From Davidsoniella eucalypti (Eukaryota > Ascomycota > Sordariomycetes > Microascales > Ceratocystidaceae): 64,000 bases of DNA. Below, piece after piece: positions 13,681 to 25,214 of the stretch. Both the position numbers and the translations under genes were made by a program. Below the pieces are notes generated by a model that did no database searches, was not told the origin of the DNA, and worked only from the letters and a program-made list of their open reading frames with translations. Location of the stretch: assembly GCA_004009845.1 (NCBI GenBank), contig RMBW01000111.1, positions 1 to 64,000 of the forward strand, given 5' to 3'. How positions within the stretch are numbered: the stretch's first letter is position 1; every line of letters begins with the position of its first letter.

Positions 13681-15979
13681 TCAGTTTAGCGTCGTGGGCT
13701 TTTCCTTATCAGTCTCATCGGCATCCTCGTTTGCTTCACCGGACTTGTCGAACATGGACTCCTGGGCTGTTATAAGACAAGTTAACAATGTGTACCATAT
13801 CATATGTGATCACCGTTGGAAAGATCACAAAAGAAAGAAGAGACTTACCAGTCCACAAGGTGGCATAAACGCCGTTCTGCTCTAGTAGTTGCCGGTGCGT
13901 GCCTTGCTCTTCGACACGCCCCTCCTTGAGCACAATGATCAGATCAGCATCGTAGATTGTACGTAGACGATGCGCTACAAAGACGCTAGTACGGCCTTTC
14001 TCGCGCAGAACGCTGTTAATGTTTCCCATGACCTCACGTTCGGTATGTGTGTCAAGGGCACTGGTAGCTTCATCGAAGAAAAGTAGCGGCGGATCCTTAA
14101 GAAGTAGTCTGCTTAATGCTAGACGCTGCTTCTCACCGCCCGAGATCATCATACCACGTTCGCCGACCTTGGTATCATAGCCATCAGGGAATGAGCGGAT
14201 GATGTCGTGGATTTGCGCCCGACTAGCGGCAGACTCGACTTCCGCGCGAGTAGCGTTCATGTTGCCGTAACGGATGTTTGTCTCTACGGTATCATTGAAT
14301 AGAGGCGTATCCTGAGGAACAACGCCGATAGAGCGACGTAGAGACTCAACTCGTACATCACGGATATCTTGGCCATCAATGACGATACGACCGCTATCAA
14401 CATCATAGAAACGGAAAAGCAGCTTTAGCAAGGTCGACTTGCCACAGCCACTTGGGCCAACAATAGCAACCTTTTGGCCAGCAGGAATCACTAAATCTAG
14501 GTCCCGAAGAATTGGCCGATTGGCATGATAGCCGAAGTTGACCTTGTTGAAGCGGATCTCGCCGCCACCGGATACAAGAACAAGGTCTTTAGCGTCAAGC
14601 TTGTCCGTAATGGTCACGTTTACCTTTTGTAGGTTAAAAAGCATCTCCATATCGAGAAGGGATTGGCGCAGCTCACGATACACAGAACCAAGGAAGTTCA
14701 AAGGCACACTGAGCTGGAATACCAGCTGGTTGACCATGACAAGATCACCAACTGTTAGGTTTCCGCCAGCAACACCGTTGCAGGCCAAGTACATCATGGC
14801 GGTAAGGGCCGAGGAGAAGATGATGTTCTGACCACTGTTGAGGAACGCTAGAGATGTAGCAACTTTGATCGAGCTCTTCTCGTATTGCTGTAGCGCCTTG
14901 TCATAACGCGCCACTTCATAGGCCTCGTTGTTAAAGTACTTGACGGCTTCATAGTTGATCAGAGAGTCTACGGCAACCGTAGAAGCGCGGTTATCAGCGG
15001 CATTGGCCTGCTTGCGGAACTTTGTACGCCATGCTGTCGTCGTTATCGTGAACATGCTGTAGGCGGCCATTGTTAGCGCCGTGATAGCTGCAAAGCTACC
15101 GCCATAGTTATAGGTCAGAATTGCGCACACCATGCCAATCTCCAATGCAGTAGGGAACACATGGAATAGCATGCTCGTTAAGAGGAAACTAATGCCCTTA
15201 GTACCGCGGTCGATTGCTCGCGTCAAGCCACCCGTCTGCTTAGACAGGTGGAAGTTCAAGTCCAGATGCAGCAAGTGGTTGAATACATTGCCAGCAACCT
15301 TGCGGATAGCTTTCTGCGCTACGCTCGCAAACACAGCATTGCGCAATTCCTGGAATACAGTTGCGCAAATACGGGTAGTTCCGTACGCCAGAACTATGCT
15401 TCCAGCTACAGCTGTCGCCGTGCCACCAACCGTCGCAAAGTCAATGTTCATAGCATCGACAATGCTCTTGAAGTAGAACGGCACTTGTACGTTCAAGACC
15501 TTGGCACCGACTAGTAGAGATACCGCCAGCCCTACGCGGAACTTTGTGCTCAGGCTGTCCTTCGGCCACAGGTAGTGGGCCATCTCCTTGATGATGGCCC
15601 AGTCAGCCTTGCGCTGTTCCTGTGTAGTCTTGCTACGATCAAGCGTAGCCAACGGGTCTTTGCCATTGTTAGCCTTGGCCTGTAAGCGATCCGCAGCATT
15701 CTTGCCTGCAGTTGAAAGCTCGCCAACAGCCGCCTTTACATTCGAGGGGTCTTTGTTATTGTTTGGGGTCGAAGTCGAGAAGTATCGGGTATGGAATTCG
15801 GCGTAGATGCGGACAGAACCGCAGATCACGTGCAGTGGCGACTGTGTAGCGACGATGCGCTGAAGACCAGCACTCCCATTGGTACTGGCGTCAAGGCCAA
15901 TGCCGATCGGTCGACGGCGGCTCAAAGCCAGCGCACACGAGAGTGTCGGTGATTGGCGGGAAAGAACGGAGCGGAACAT
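13681..15979 (-). CDS. ATM1: mitochondrial ABC half-transporter Atm1 (Fe-S pathway)
   Basis: Inner-membrane ABC exporter that, in the Atm1/ABCB7 family, moves a glutathione-linked sulfur compound from matrix to cytosol for cytosolic and nuclear Fe-S assembly. Exons are 13849-15979 and 13681-13766 (complement), 738 aa. The 82-bp intron (GTAAGT...ACAG) lies just before the last 28 codons. Reading through it would give a false C-terminus. A basic, serine-rich N-terminus starting MFRSVLSRQS fits a mitochondrial presequence. The transmembrane domain spans roughly residues 150-440. The nucleotide-binding domain carries Walker A GPSGCGKSTLLK (about 508-520), signature ISGGEKQRLAL (about 618), Walker B LLFFDEATSALD (about 635) and an H-loop in VFVAHRL (about 671). 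The C-terminal tail is acidic and lysine-rich. All catalytic motifs are intact. Confidence 0.95.
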
Positions 15980-17175
15980 CGCGGCGCCTCAAGTCGTCAT
16001 CCTCGCTATGGATGATAAAAAGCCTAAAGTCACGATGCTTGCCAAAGGAAAGAGCTTAAGGAAGAAGAATGTCTTTCTTCGTAGAAAACAAAAAAGGTCC
16101 CAGAAGCCGTTTATAGGCAGTTTGTGATTGTGGATAGCGAGACAAGTCCGAGCTTAGCGGGAAGAAAGAGAGAGGATGGGCGCTAGGATATAGCTGTGGA
16201 TTTATGGCAGGCCAAGCACAAACAAATAAACTCCGTCGTGAATATTGTGTATAGTTGCCAGTCGGGTGATGGGCGATACTTTTATCACGGCAGTCACACT
16301 CCAATTCGGGGATATGACGAATGTGAGAGAAGAAATACTGCCAGACTGCAAAGTTTTAGCTTCCTATAACAGAGCCTCAAGTATCTAAACATGGAGAGAT
16401 CCATTATTATCATTACAACTTGTCACGCAATGATTAGCTCTCTAGGCATCCTCAATTAATCTTCTCCAGTGTGAATTTAGATCCTATTTCTGTTGATTGA
16501 TCTACCAATATCTCAAAAGTAAATCCAGGAATGGCGATTGTGTCAATGCATTGAAAGAATGATAGAGCTGGATGATGTAATATAGCTTAGTCATTCCATT
16601 AGCGGGGTTCAATAACGACATCGACATCCACAAAAAGATCTGATAAGCACATCATCAACTAGTCTCAAGTTTGTGTAGGTAAGAAGTAGTAGTAATTTAT
16701 TTATCATTTAAATAATCAAGAACAAAAGAAACATAGAAATAGATAGGATAGAGCCTGACGAATAGACATAACTTCGAGGCTACAGATTTGGGTGCCGACA
16801 AAAGCTAATTTGTCCACAAAGAATATAAATCAACAGAGGAAAAGCAAAAGGTAGATCGCACAGAAAGACCATAGCAAAACAAAATGTAACAAAAAAAACG
16901 GAATATAGAAGAAACAGGATCCGTGTCCACCCACCGACTCCACTGAGGTGTAAAAATTTATATGTAAAAATAAAAATAAAACAAGACATGATTGCTCATC
17001 TCATTAACAGAAACGAATGTCGTAAGGAAATAAGGAAAAATTAAACAAACCGAATTGAGAACGTCTTCGTGTGAAGTAATGATAGTAGGAGTTGTCGTAC
17101 TTATATAAGTGCGTTCATTTTTATAATCGTGATAACAGGCAAGGAACAAATTAATAGGAAGGTATGACAAGTCGT
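15980..17175. other. intergenic between Atm1 and coiled-coil gene
   Basis: About 1.2 kb with no supportable coding sequence. The Atm1-proximal side is the Atm1 promoter. The distal side (about 16.7-17.17 kb) is A-rich on the plus strand and lies downstream of the coiled-coil gene. Short open frames here are AT-driven and have no motif. Confidence 0.5.
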
Positions 17176-20100
17176 TTACGCGATTAGAGTAGCGTCCATG
17201 TCGTCATCTTCAAACTCCATACCGAGGGCGCTGTCGGAGGTAAACGCCTCAGAAACAGTTTTTGAGACGGCACTGGTGTTCATGCGTGGCATCTGTGGCC
17301 GGCTCTTGATAGGTGTAGAGCTAGTCAAAGCAGCGGCTTTTCTTTCGGCACGACGGTTAGCCGAAGCAGTGACGCCAACAGTCTTGGGGGGTGCCATGAG
17401 GAACTTAGCACTACGCTCTAGCGCACGGTTGAGATCTTCGCGGACCGCTTCGATCATAGTAGCAGCTTGCATACGCTGGTCCTCCATGTTATCGGCCAGC
17501 TCATCGTTCTCTTCACGTAGCTCAGAAACAGTGTTTTGCGCTTCAGTGAGCTCGGCAGTCAAGCGCTCAATTTCAGCACCCAGAGCGGCGATCTGAGAGT
17601 CTCGCTCGATGATGGCTCTGGCGTGTGCCTGGTCGAGGGCAGATTGTGACGATGTGTAGCGCTGCATGAGCAGAGATAGCTTCTCGCTGTGCTCGGCATG
17701 AGCTTCTTGTAGCTCATCGCGAAGAGTCGAGGTTTGCTCAACAAGATCATTGATACGCTCCTCAAGTTCTTCAACCGTGGCATCGCGTTGGTGAATAGTG
17801 TGAAGTTGTGAGTAAATCGTTGCATCCCGACGGCTGATGGTAGCCAGATGGGCAGCAATGGCGGCGTCACGTTGTTCGATAGTCGAGTTCTGTGAAGCAA
17901 TAGTTCCAAGGTGCTGCTGAATGGTAGCAATCTGAGAAGCAATGGCAGCATCGCGCTGTTCGATAGTAGAATTTTGTGAAGCGATAGTTCCCACGTGCTG
18001 TTGAATGGTGGCAATATGAGAAGCAATAACATGATCATGCTGTTCGATAGTGGCGTTTTGTGAAGCAATGGTGGCAGTGTGTTGCTCAATAGTGTGGAGT
18101 TGGCTGGAAGCAGTAGTTTCGACAGTGTTCTTCTGTAGTCGTAGAAGGGCAACATCCTGCTCTAGAGCATGAATTCTAGTGATACGTTCGTTGAGGTCGT
18201 TGCGCACGTGCTCAATCTCATTGGCACGGCCAGAAATATCAGCCTGAAGGTGGTCAATTTCACCAGAACGGCTGAACAGATCAGCCTGGAGACGTTCGAT
18301 CTTAGCGACGCGACCGGCGATGTCAGCTTGTAGGCGAGCAATGATGGCAGATCGACCAGCAACATCACTGTGAAGTTGCTCGATCTCACTAGCACGTTCA
18401 TGGAGGCTTCCCTGGAGTTGGGCGATCTCAGCGGCCCGATCAGTCAGTCCACCCTGCATCTGTTGAATCTCCGCAGCACGCTGGCTGAGTTCAGACTGGA
18501 GACGGTCAGCCTCGGCAGCACGGCTCGAGACATCATGTTGCAATGACTCGACTTCGGCAGCGCGGTTAACGACATCATTCTGCAACATTTCGATCTCCGA
18601 AGTGCGGGTAGACATGTCTCCACGCAGACGTTCGATCTCGGAATCGCGGGCAGTCATATCGTTATGCAGGCGAGTGATCTCAGTCATCTTCTGCGTCAGT
18701 GAAGTCTTCAGAGTGTCGATTTCAGAAACACGAGTAGTCATGAGCGTCTGTAGCTGGTAAACTTGGGCATCTAGAGCACCTATCTCGCTGTCCTTGGCAT
18801 CCAGCTGTGTCTGTGCATCAGCAAGTTGGCGATGGACATCGTCAGTTGTCTTGCTACGAGCAATGAGCTCTCTCCGAAGGTTGGCTTCAGTTTCTTGCGC
18901 CTGCTCCATGATCTCTTCATCCTCCTGGGTGCGCTTGTACATATCCCGAAGCAAAGCATGGACGGCATCGAACCATTCAGCACGGTTCTTGTCATCCGAG
19001 ATCTCCAAATCGCCGTTGAACAGGTAGTCAAGTTCCTGGCGGGCACTATCGAAAGAGGCTGTAAGCGAAGCCACAATCTCGTGGGGAGTGTTGCCCGAAA
19101 ATCCGAGAGCTCTCAATGACAAAGCAAGTCCATCAAGACTATCACGCCTATCTGAAAGGGTTTCAAGCAAGCCGTCGATACGAGTTTCCAGGCCTTCTGT
19201 GGCCTCATCAATAGACTCGGAGGTGGAAAAGTCTCCCAGCTTAGCCTTGATGATCTTCATGTTATCTGCATACTTTTGAAGAGATGCATTAACGCGGGAG
19301 ACCTCTGCTTGCATATTAGCAAGTTCCTCCTCCAGTTGGGCATGTTCTTCGTGCGAAGGACCATCGTGAATCTCGTGTAAGTCTGAAACTTGAGAGATCG
19401 CTGCCTGGACAGCAGCGTTAGCTCTCTGAACTCCCTCAGTAGTTTGGCAACTACTATCGGCCATGGTGTTCTCATGTGAACCGTGGTTGGAGGGGCCGGA
19501 GAAGTTGAGGGCAGCGGGACTCGTGATTGGCGGGGTAAGGAATGAGCCAGCCATGGGCCGACTGGGAGGCTTGGACATAGAGCGAGTTGGTGTGCCGCAG
19601 TTGAGACTATCAATGGTATCGTTGCCAAAGTTGTCTTCGTCGTCATGCATGAAATGGTCGTCGTTCATTGTCATAGAAGTCTCAGCAACATTGTTACGTA
19701 GCATGCGACTGTCGTCGTTGTCGTTGCTTGCCAACTCCGTAGCTATCTCCGTTTCTTCATCGTCTGTGTAGTCACGGGCGTAACGCATACCTTCCCAGTC
19801 GGCATGGGCAAACTTGTTGTCTACTGGTGTCACCAGAGTAGAACGGTTAAGTTCGTTCTTGAGGTCTTCAATCTGGCGCTCCAAGTCCCAGACACGGCTA
19901 TCAGACTCGGTGAAGCCGGCAGTACTGTTGAGGGTAGAGTTACGTAGTTCATCGATCTCGCGGTCCCGTAGCTCCAGCTGGTTCTTGAGGTCGGCCAACT
20001 GCTCGCGGAGAAGACGCTTACGACGACGGTTCTCGGCCTCAATAGAGTTCATCTCCTCGCTAAGACCAGAACGGCGTAGTCGTCGTAGTACACGGCCTTC

Positions 20101-20589
20101 TAGCACAGCACGGAGAGGCTGGAACACCACAGTTCCGCTCAACGGCTCTGTTGGCTTGCATGTAGGAATGCCGCGGCCAGAGCCAGATGTCTGTGCTGTG
20201 CGCTTAGAAGCATTATTTCGCGAACGTACACGGCTTGTGCGCTGCTGTGAAGATACAGATGCTGAAGATGATGGGCGGGATGCAATGGGTTCGCTTCGCC
20301 GGCGGGCAGCGGATGATATGGTTTTCTGGGATGTCGAGGTAGCCACAGTTTTAGATGCGGTCTTTCTAGGGGTTGCCGGTTTTGAGGTCTGCTTTGGAGA
20401 CACAATCGACTTGGAACTAACTATACTGCTGTTCGCAATAAGATCTTGTGCCTTGGTAGTGAGCCGCCTCACTCGGCTGCTGTGGCGGGGGGACAGTGGC
20501 GTCTGGCCATCGTGTGGCGTCGCCGATTGCGGCATTGTAGAATGTCTACGTTGGCGCCGTAGGGCAATTGGCAGGTCTGGAGCTCCCAT
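17176..20589 (-). CDS. large coiled-coil protein with nested tandem repeats
   Basis: Single-exon 1137-aa protein, not assignable to a named family by eye. Residues 1-150 are basic and Ser/Thr/Pro-rich (low complexity). A first coiled coil (about 185-260) follows an LRRLRRSG basic stretch. An acidic Asp/Asn-rich linker covers 265-340. A central coiled coil begins near 390. Residues 618-814 are fourteen tandem 14-residue units of the type R-x-x-E-I-x-x-L-x-x-D-x-x-x. They are followed at about 831-942 by sixteen strict heptads such as GTIASQN/STIEQRD. A further coil runs to about 1060, then a basic linker and an acidic end (EFEDDD). The architecture suggests an elongated scaffold or cytoskeletal/spindle-pole type protein. 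That is inference; no enzymatic domain is seen. The repeats generate a spurious 198-codon frame at 17559-18155. Confidence 0.88.
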   Translation of the reverse strand: MGAPDLPIALRRQRRHSTMPQSATPHDGQTPLSPRHSSRVRRLTTKAQDLIANSSIVSSKSIVSPKQTSKPATPRKTASKTVATSTSQKTISSAARRRSEPIASRPSSSASVSSQQRTSRVRSRNNASKRTAQTSGSGRGIPTCKPTEPLSGTVVFQPLRAVLEGRVLRRLRRSGLSEEMNSIEAENRRRKRLLREQLADLKNQLELRDREIDELRNSTLNSTAGFTESDSRVWDLERQIEDLKNELNRSTLVTPVDNKFAHADWEGMRYARDYTDDEETEIATELASNDNDDSRMLRNNVAETSMTMNDDHFMHDDEDNFGNDTIDSLNCGTPTRSMSKPPSRPMAGSFLTPPITSPAALNFSGPSNHGSHENTMADSSCQTTEGVQRANAAVQAAISQVSDLHEIHDGPSHEEHAQLEEELANMQAEVSRVNASLQKYADNMKIIKAKLGDFSTSESIDEATEGLETRIDGLLETLSDRRDSLDGLALSLRALGFSGNTPHEIVASLTASFDSARQELDYLFNGDLEISDDKNRAEWFDAVHALLRDMYKRTQEDEEIMEQAQETEANLRRELIARSKTTDDVHRQLADAQTQLDAKDSEIGALDAQVYQLQTLMTTRVSEIDTLKTSLTQKMTEITRLHNDMTARDSEIERLRGDMSTRTSEIEMLQNDVVNRAAEVESLQHDVSSRAAEADRLQSELSQRAAEIQQMQGGLTDRAAEIAQLQGSLHERASEIEQLHSDVAGRSAIIARLQADIAGRVAKIERLQADLFSRSGEIDHLQADISGRANEIEHVRNDLNERITRIHALEQDVALLRLQKNTVETTASSQLHTIEQHTATIASQNATIEQHDHVIASHIATIQQHVGTIASQNSTIEQRDAAIASQIATIQQHLGTIASQNSTIEQRDAAIAAHLATISRRDATIYSQLHTIHQRDATVEELEERINDLVEQTSTLRDELQEAHAEHSEKLSLLMQRYTSSQSALDQAHARAIIERDSQIAALGAEIERLTAELTEAQNTVSELREENDELADNMEDQRMQAATMIEAVREDLNRALERSAKFLMAPPKTVGVTASANRRAERKAAALTSSTPIKSRPQMPRMNTSAVSKTVSEAFTSDSALGMEFEDDDMDATLIA
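17763..18098 (-). repeat. in-gene heptad array (16 x 21 bp, 84-bp higher-order unit)
   Basis: Sixteen consecutive seven-residue units with isoleucine at the third position, for example ATIASQN, STIEQRD and AAIASQI. Within them a 28-residue (84-bp) super-unit recurs with high nucleotide identity between about 17.87 and 18.07 kb, which indicates recent unequal duplication. Frame is preserved throughout. Confidence 0.85.
18148..18735 (-). repeat. in-gene 14-residue repeat array (14 x 42 bp)
   Basis: Fourteen tandem copies of a 42-bp unit coding for double heptads such as RAAEIAQLQGSLHE, RASEIEQLHSDVAG and RVAKIERLQADLFS, with no indels between copies. The E-I and L positions are the most conserved and fit a continuous coiled-coil register. 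Copies differ more from each other than those of the neighbouring heptad array, so this array is older. Confidence 0.88.
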
Positions 20590-22608
20590 TGTGTAAATAT
20601 CTGGGGCAACTACTCAAAAAGAAACGGTAGAAACAAAAAGACGGCGCTAACAATATAAAAATTGCGCCGTCCTAAACTCAAACTTTGGTATTTTGCAAGA
20701 AATGAAGATTAAAAAGAAGATGCAGTTTTCAACCGTGGAAACTTATTTTCACAAGTCTTAACGGCACTGGCCAATTTTGGCAAGTAAACAAAGCTTGTTC
20801 AGCAATGCTTTGTTGTGTTGGGGGGAGACCGCTAGAAGGCTGGTCTAGGGATAAAAGGAGACGCAACTTGGGCCTTAAGCGATTCTCATTCGGGAGAGCC
20901 TTTGCCGGGGTTGATAACAAAAGCAGAAGAGGCGGTGTGTAGGATGTCAAAGAATACAGTAGCAATACAAGCTAGAAGCAGAAACGACGTCCTGAATCAA
21001 TGCAGGTCAAGATTAAGTGTCTGGAGTGCAGGGCAAAAGGTTTTATCGTCGTCAGAGTACGTACAAAGACGGCAAGATATATTGGTAGTGTATAGTGGGA
21101 TATATAGTACAATAGTTGTCTTGGAGATAAGACAAAGATGATGTCTTCGATTTGAATAGAATATAACAGGCTGAACTGTATGTCGATCAGATCAGCAAAC
21201 TCCGATTTCGATATAAACTGGATGTAGCAGGATATCGAAGGCAAGCCACGGGGATAATGAACTACAAATCTATGTGGGCAAGGCAGCCCTTTTATCCAGA
21301 ACCAAGATTCTGCCTGCATATTCTCTGCCAAAGTATCAAATCATATAATCACAATTGATTGAACCATCATTATCCAATGTGCATGTAGCCTGTTTTATGC
21401 ACGACCAGCTCAAGTGGCCAAATGGTGCCTACATAATATGGCCTTCCTATACAACGAATGGCCTAGAAAAAGTCAGAAACAGTAATTTGTAGCAGCAGCT
21501 GACTTTGTCTTCCTTCGGCGCTCCTTCCACTACTCCCCGCTGCCACTATGGTCTATTAAACCGGCCACTAAACCACACCTATTATTTTCATATGCTAGCA
21601 ATGCTTGATTTTGTCCATAGCCTGTTCATCCACAAGTTCATCAGAGTCCGTTCCATGAACTTCTTCATGTATTGTGGGTTGTCATTTCTTGAGATGATAT
21701 CTGCCCTAGGCAACAGACCATGAGGATCCTTGTGAGCTTACATACCCCAGGCAAACACTTTACTTTGATGCAATAACAATAGCAACGAGCCAGGAAGCCC
21801 TGCTGGACTTTCTAGAGCGAAATATCAGGACAATTGGCCAATTTCTTCGTTAGGTTCAAAAGACCCCAAAGTTGGATGGATCCCCAGTTCATCTTTACGG
21901 CTTACTTTTGGGCTGCTACAGTCCTTGTTCTTAGGCTCTAGTTAGCCTCTCGGGGACACGAGTTGGGCTATCCCAAGCCAACATGCAGTATAATCGTGCG
22001 TATTTCGACGTCCTCCACTGTGTGACTGTGACTCTTGAACCACAGTCAATCCTGATCCAAGCCAAGTACGTAGTACTAAGTAGGTATCAACCTCCTACCT
22101 AGCTGCCTACGAATATTTCTGATAAAGCTAGCAATTGTCTTTTCAAATTCAAACGACCGCCACTTGCTCAGCCATCTGGAATTCTACAAAGTCGCATATT
22201 AGCGTTAACTGGCACTTGACGGCCATATACTAACACCTCGACATCCAATTAGCCTCGTCTAGCCACTTCCAACAGCATATTTTGTGTTGTTTGTTTTTCT
22301 TTCTGCGTCACGCTAGGCTACATAAATAGAACCAGGGCCTTGCTTTCATCCACAACAGCGTAGCATCCAGTCATTCTAGAAATTCAACAAAGACCACCCA
22401 CTAGTTGTCCAAGAGAAATCAAAACTTGAAGCTTGTGCTTATTCGAACTATGAATCCCCATCGGTGCGTTTGGCAAAGGCGGTAGCGGCTGTTTGAGTAA
22501 ACGGTAGGATAAAACAGCCCTGTAAGTTATGGCGTTGGTTGGCTAGCGCTTCGTAGGACAGATATATCGATTCGCTGCCTCGAAAAACGGCCACCGGAAT
22601 GTAGCATG

Positions 22609-22630
22609 CTAGAAATCTTCAGATTTCTAG
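22609..22630. repeat. perfect inverted repeat (10-bp stem, 2-nt loop)
   Basis: CTAGAAATCT and AGATTTCTAG are exact reverse complements separated by TC. No gene is next to it, and the role is unknown. It may be chance or a remnant of a small element. Confidence 0.5.
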
Positions 22631-24477
22631 ATGTGAGCATCAAAGGCGAGCATGAGTGTAACAGCTACAATTATTACAGGTAAGTATAGCAAATGTCTTG
22701 TTACAGGTCCAGAAATTCAATTCGGCCAGCTCACCGCCCTCGCTAAGGCCAGATCATACTGTGAATGTTAGCCAATCGTTGAAAGCCAGCAAATATTCTG
22801 GGGACAAAAGATGAGCCATGCCAACGCATCAGCTGCTCTTGGCGTATTGGAAGCCTTACAATCATAAATATTAAAATAGAATGATAGAATAGGATAGAAT
22901 ACCACCTATAGCATCCTAAGTATTAGCACCCTTCTCATATAGCCTACCTATAATACAGCTGCTGGTGGGTAGCGGGCCATCTAGCGTCCCCCCTTGGACT
23001 TAGATGCGTTGGTCTCACCCGTGAATAAATTGTGAGCAAGTACCAATGCGGCTAGTTAGTACAACTATGAATTGGCATAAATACTTATATATTGGACTAC
23101 CCTCCATGTGCCAGGGTCACAATTACGCTTCTTTCGAACTTGTCGTTGTACCTGTCATCGTTATTGTCATAAATAAACTGTCAGTATCAATATACATATA
23201 ATTCAAGGCTCTCATTTATCTTCCTACGTATCCCTAGAGACGATCTTTCATCATGTTGTCTATCTATCCCGGCGTTCTGGAGAAAGCTTGCTCGTCTTCT
23301 CTTCCCCAGAATACACCTGCATTTCGTGCGTTTGCAAGCGACCAACTTTTTATTATGCAGACGTACCATTCTTGTTATGGCAAATCGGCAAGCATGTGTA
23401 TGTACATTCGCCGTATAAATACCTGACCTGCATATATGCAAATTATATCTAGACACTTTGGGTCATTGCATATGCAAGTCTATGGGTTGCCCTTGTTTTG
23501 GCCTGCATATAGAAGATTAACGACGCAAACGATATCTTTCGCTCGCAGCAAGTTTCCTGCTTGTTACCTTGCTCTCTAATAAATCATCTGCAATATTCCG
23601 TCTAGAGCTGCATAATTATAAGATGGTTTCTTAGGAAACTTAACTTGTACCTGCTGAAATGTAGTTGAGGGAGTCCGCATCGTACAGTCAGTAGTTGTTA
23701 TGAATCCCACTAATGCACAAACATATCTATGCCGGTATTCTAAGAATACTACACGGTCTCCCAGCTAGAAGAATCGCGGACCTAAACCTCGTATCATGAT
23801 GAATCTAGTCCCGATTCACTTGAATTCTAGCTTGTTCTTCCTTAATATAGCGTCATTCCACCTGGATCACCTATCTCCATGTCACATTATACAAGCTAAT
23901 TTGTAGCTGAGCTACAAATCCATTGTGTAATGATCGGCAGTCTATAGTATTATTTGGGCAAAATCCCAGTAAAAGTCTCGTCTATTGTGTCCTAAAGCCC
24001 TACAATTGTGAGCAAAGTCGCCTCAAGCCCCACTGTTAGGCGTATGTACATACAGATACATAATGTAGTTGGAGACAGTCATTTCTACCCAACCTTTGCC
24101 TACAGAATTAATCGCAGCCCAATGGCAACTTTAGCCACAACTTTCTTACTCTTTTCACAATTCCTAGCAGTTTAACGAAGCGAAGCAAAAGAAGTTATCT
24201 GGCTTCGTCTTAGTAGAAAACATACATTTGATCAAATCCTGCCACACCATTCTATCTGCTTAGTTGATAAGGAAGGACTCTATCATCATATTAGTTGTAC
24301 TAATGTATCTATCGAGTTTTGACGGCTAGCATAGTAAATTGATGTATCCTTAGCTACGGTTATAGGCCCTTGGCTATTCTTCATCAAGAATAATACTATC
24401 TATTTAATCTATAGTACTATTAGGTATATTTCAATGGATGTAGGTATCTATCTACAATGTAAATATGGAATATACAC

Positions 24478-24492
24478 TAGGGTTTAGGGTTA
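24478..24492 (+). repeat. interstitial telomere-like fragment
   Basis: TAGGG-TTTAGGG-TTA: two telomere-type units, one with an extra T, inside otherwise AT-rich DNA. Too short to show a former chromosome end. Confidence 0.4.
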
Positions 24493-25214
24493 AGTAATCT
24501 CAATATACACCAAAAAGAACGCCATATCGATGCCTATTGTGATATCCCATCCATGTGAACACCACTCCATGTCCATGACTTGAGCACGCTGAATGTATAG
24601 AGGATACCTAGGCAATATTTAAGCAGATGTTCCAAGCGGTGCGTGTTGGCAGTGCATCTGGCACTTGCTTGAAGGAAAGCTCGGCAGTGCAAGAATAGTT
24701 GCAATCTTGGGAGTTGAGATATGTTGCGAATAATCAAGACTGGGGACTTTCTCGACCTCTGCTAGAAAGAGAGGTTGCAAATGATTGTAAAAAAGGACAA
24801 GATAATAAAATTCACTAGACTGTATATTAGATACATTGAATAGGCATAAACAAAAGAGTTTAATGAGGAAAAAGCGGTCCATGTGAATGTTAGATAACGT
24901 GTCATAAACTAAAAGAAAACAAAAACTTGGTGTAATAGAAAATATGTAGATAATATCACCACAATATAGTAGGAAAATAAGACAAACTAGCAATACCAAG
25001 TGTACAATATTATAGAACAAATCAAAACAAGAAAACTAGCAAAATATTTAAATTATGCTAGCACTTAGAGCGAACAAGCTTAGGCTCCTAAATCCCAATA
25101 TTATCGCAAAGGAGGGTTTTGGAAGATCTGACACCTAAAGCGAACAAGCTTCAAGCTCTGGATGCCACACTTCCTCCAAACGAAAATCTTGGAGGAAATG
25201 CGGAATGGAGAGTC

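Larger units (their letters stand above)
20590..25214. other. 4.6-kb intergenic region without a supportable gene
   Basis: No open frame with codon structure or motif. It contains the promoter of the coiled-coil gene (pyrimidine-rich on the minus strand near 20.6-20.9 kb), a perfect 10-bp-stem hairpin at 22609-22630, A/T-rich microsatellite-like GATAGAATA repeats near 22.87 kb, a telomere-like fragment at 24478, and two copies of an 18-bp word AGCGAACAAGCTT-type near 25065 and 25138. Frames at 24.5-25.0 kb (-) begin at non-ATG codons and are AT-driven. Confidence 0.45.

Noticed and set aside
17559..18155. 198-codon minus-strand frame rich in Leu/Ser/Pro
   Set aside because: Out-of-phase shadow of the heptad array in the coiled-coil gene; repeats keep other frames open.
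19814..20596. 260-codon plus-strand frame
   Set aside because: Antisense shadow of the N-terminal part of the coiled-coil gene (Arg/Ser-rich, no motif).
24619..25020. 133-codon hydrophobic minus-strand frame
   Set aside because: TTG start and AT-driven Phe/Leu/Ile content; no support.
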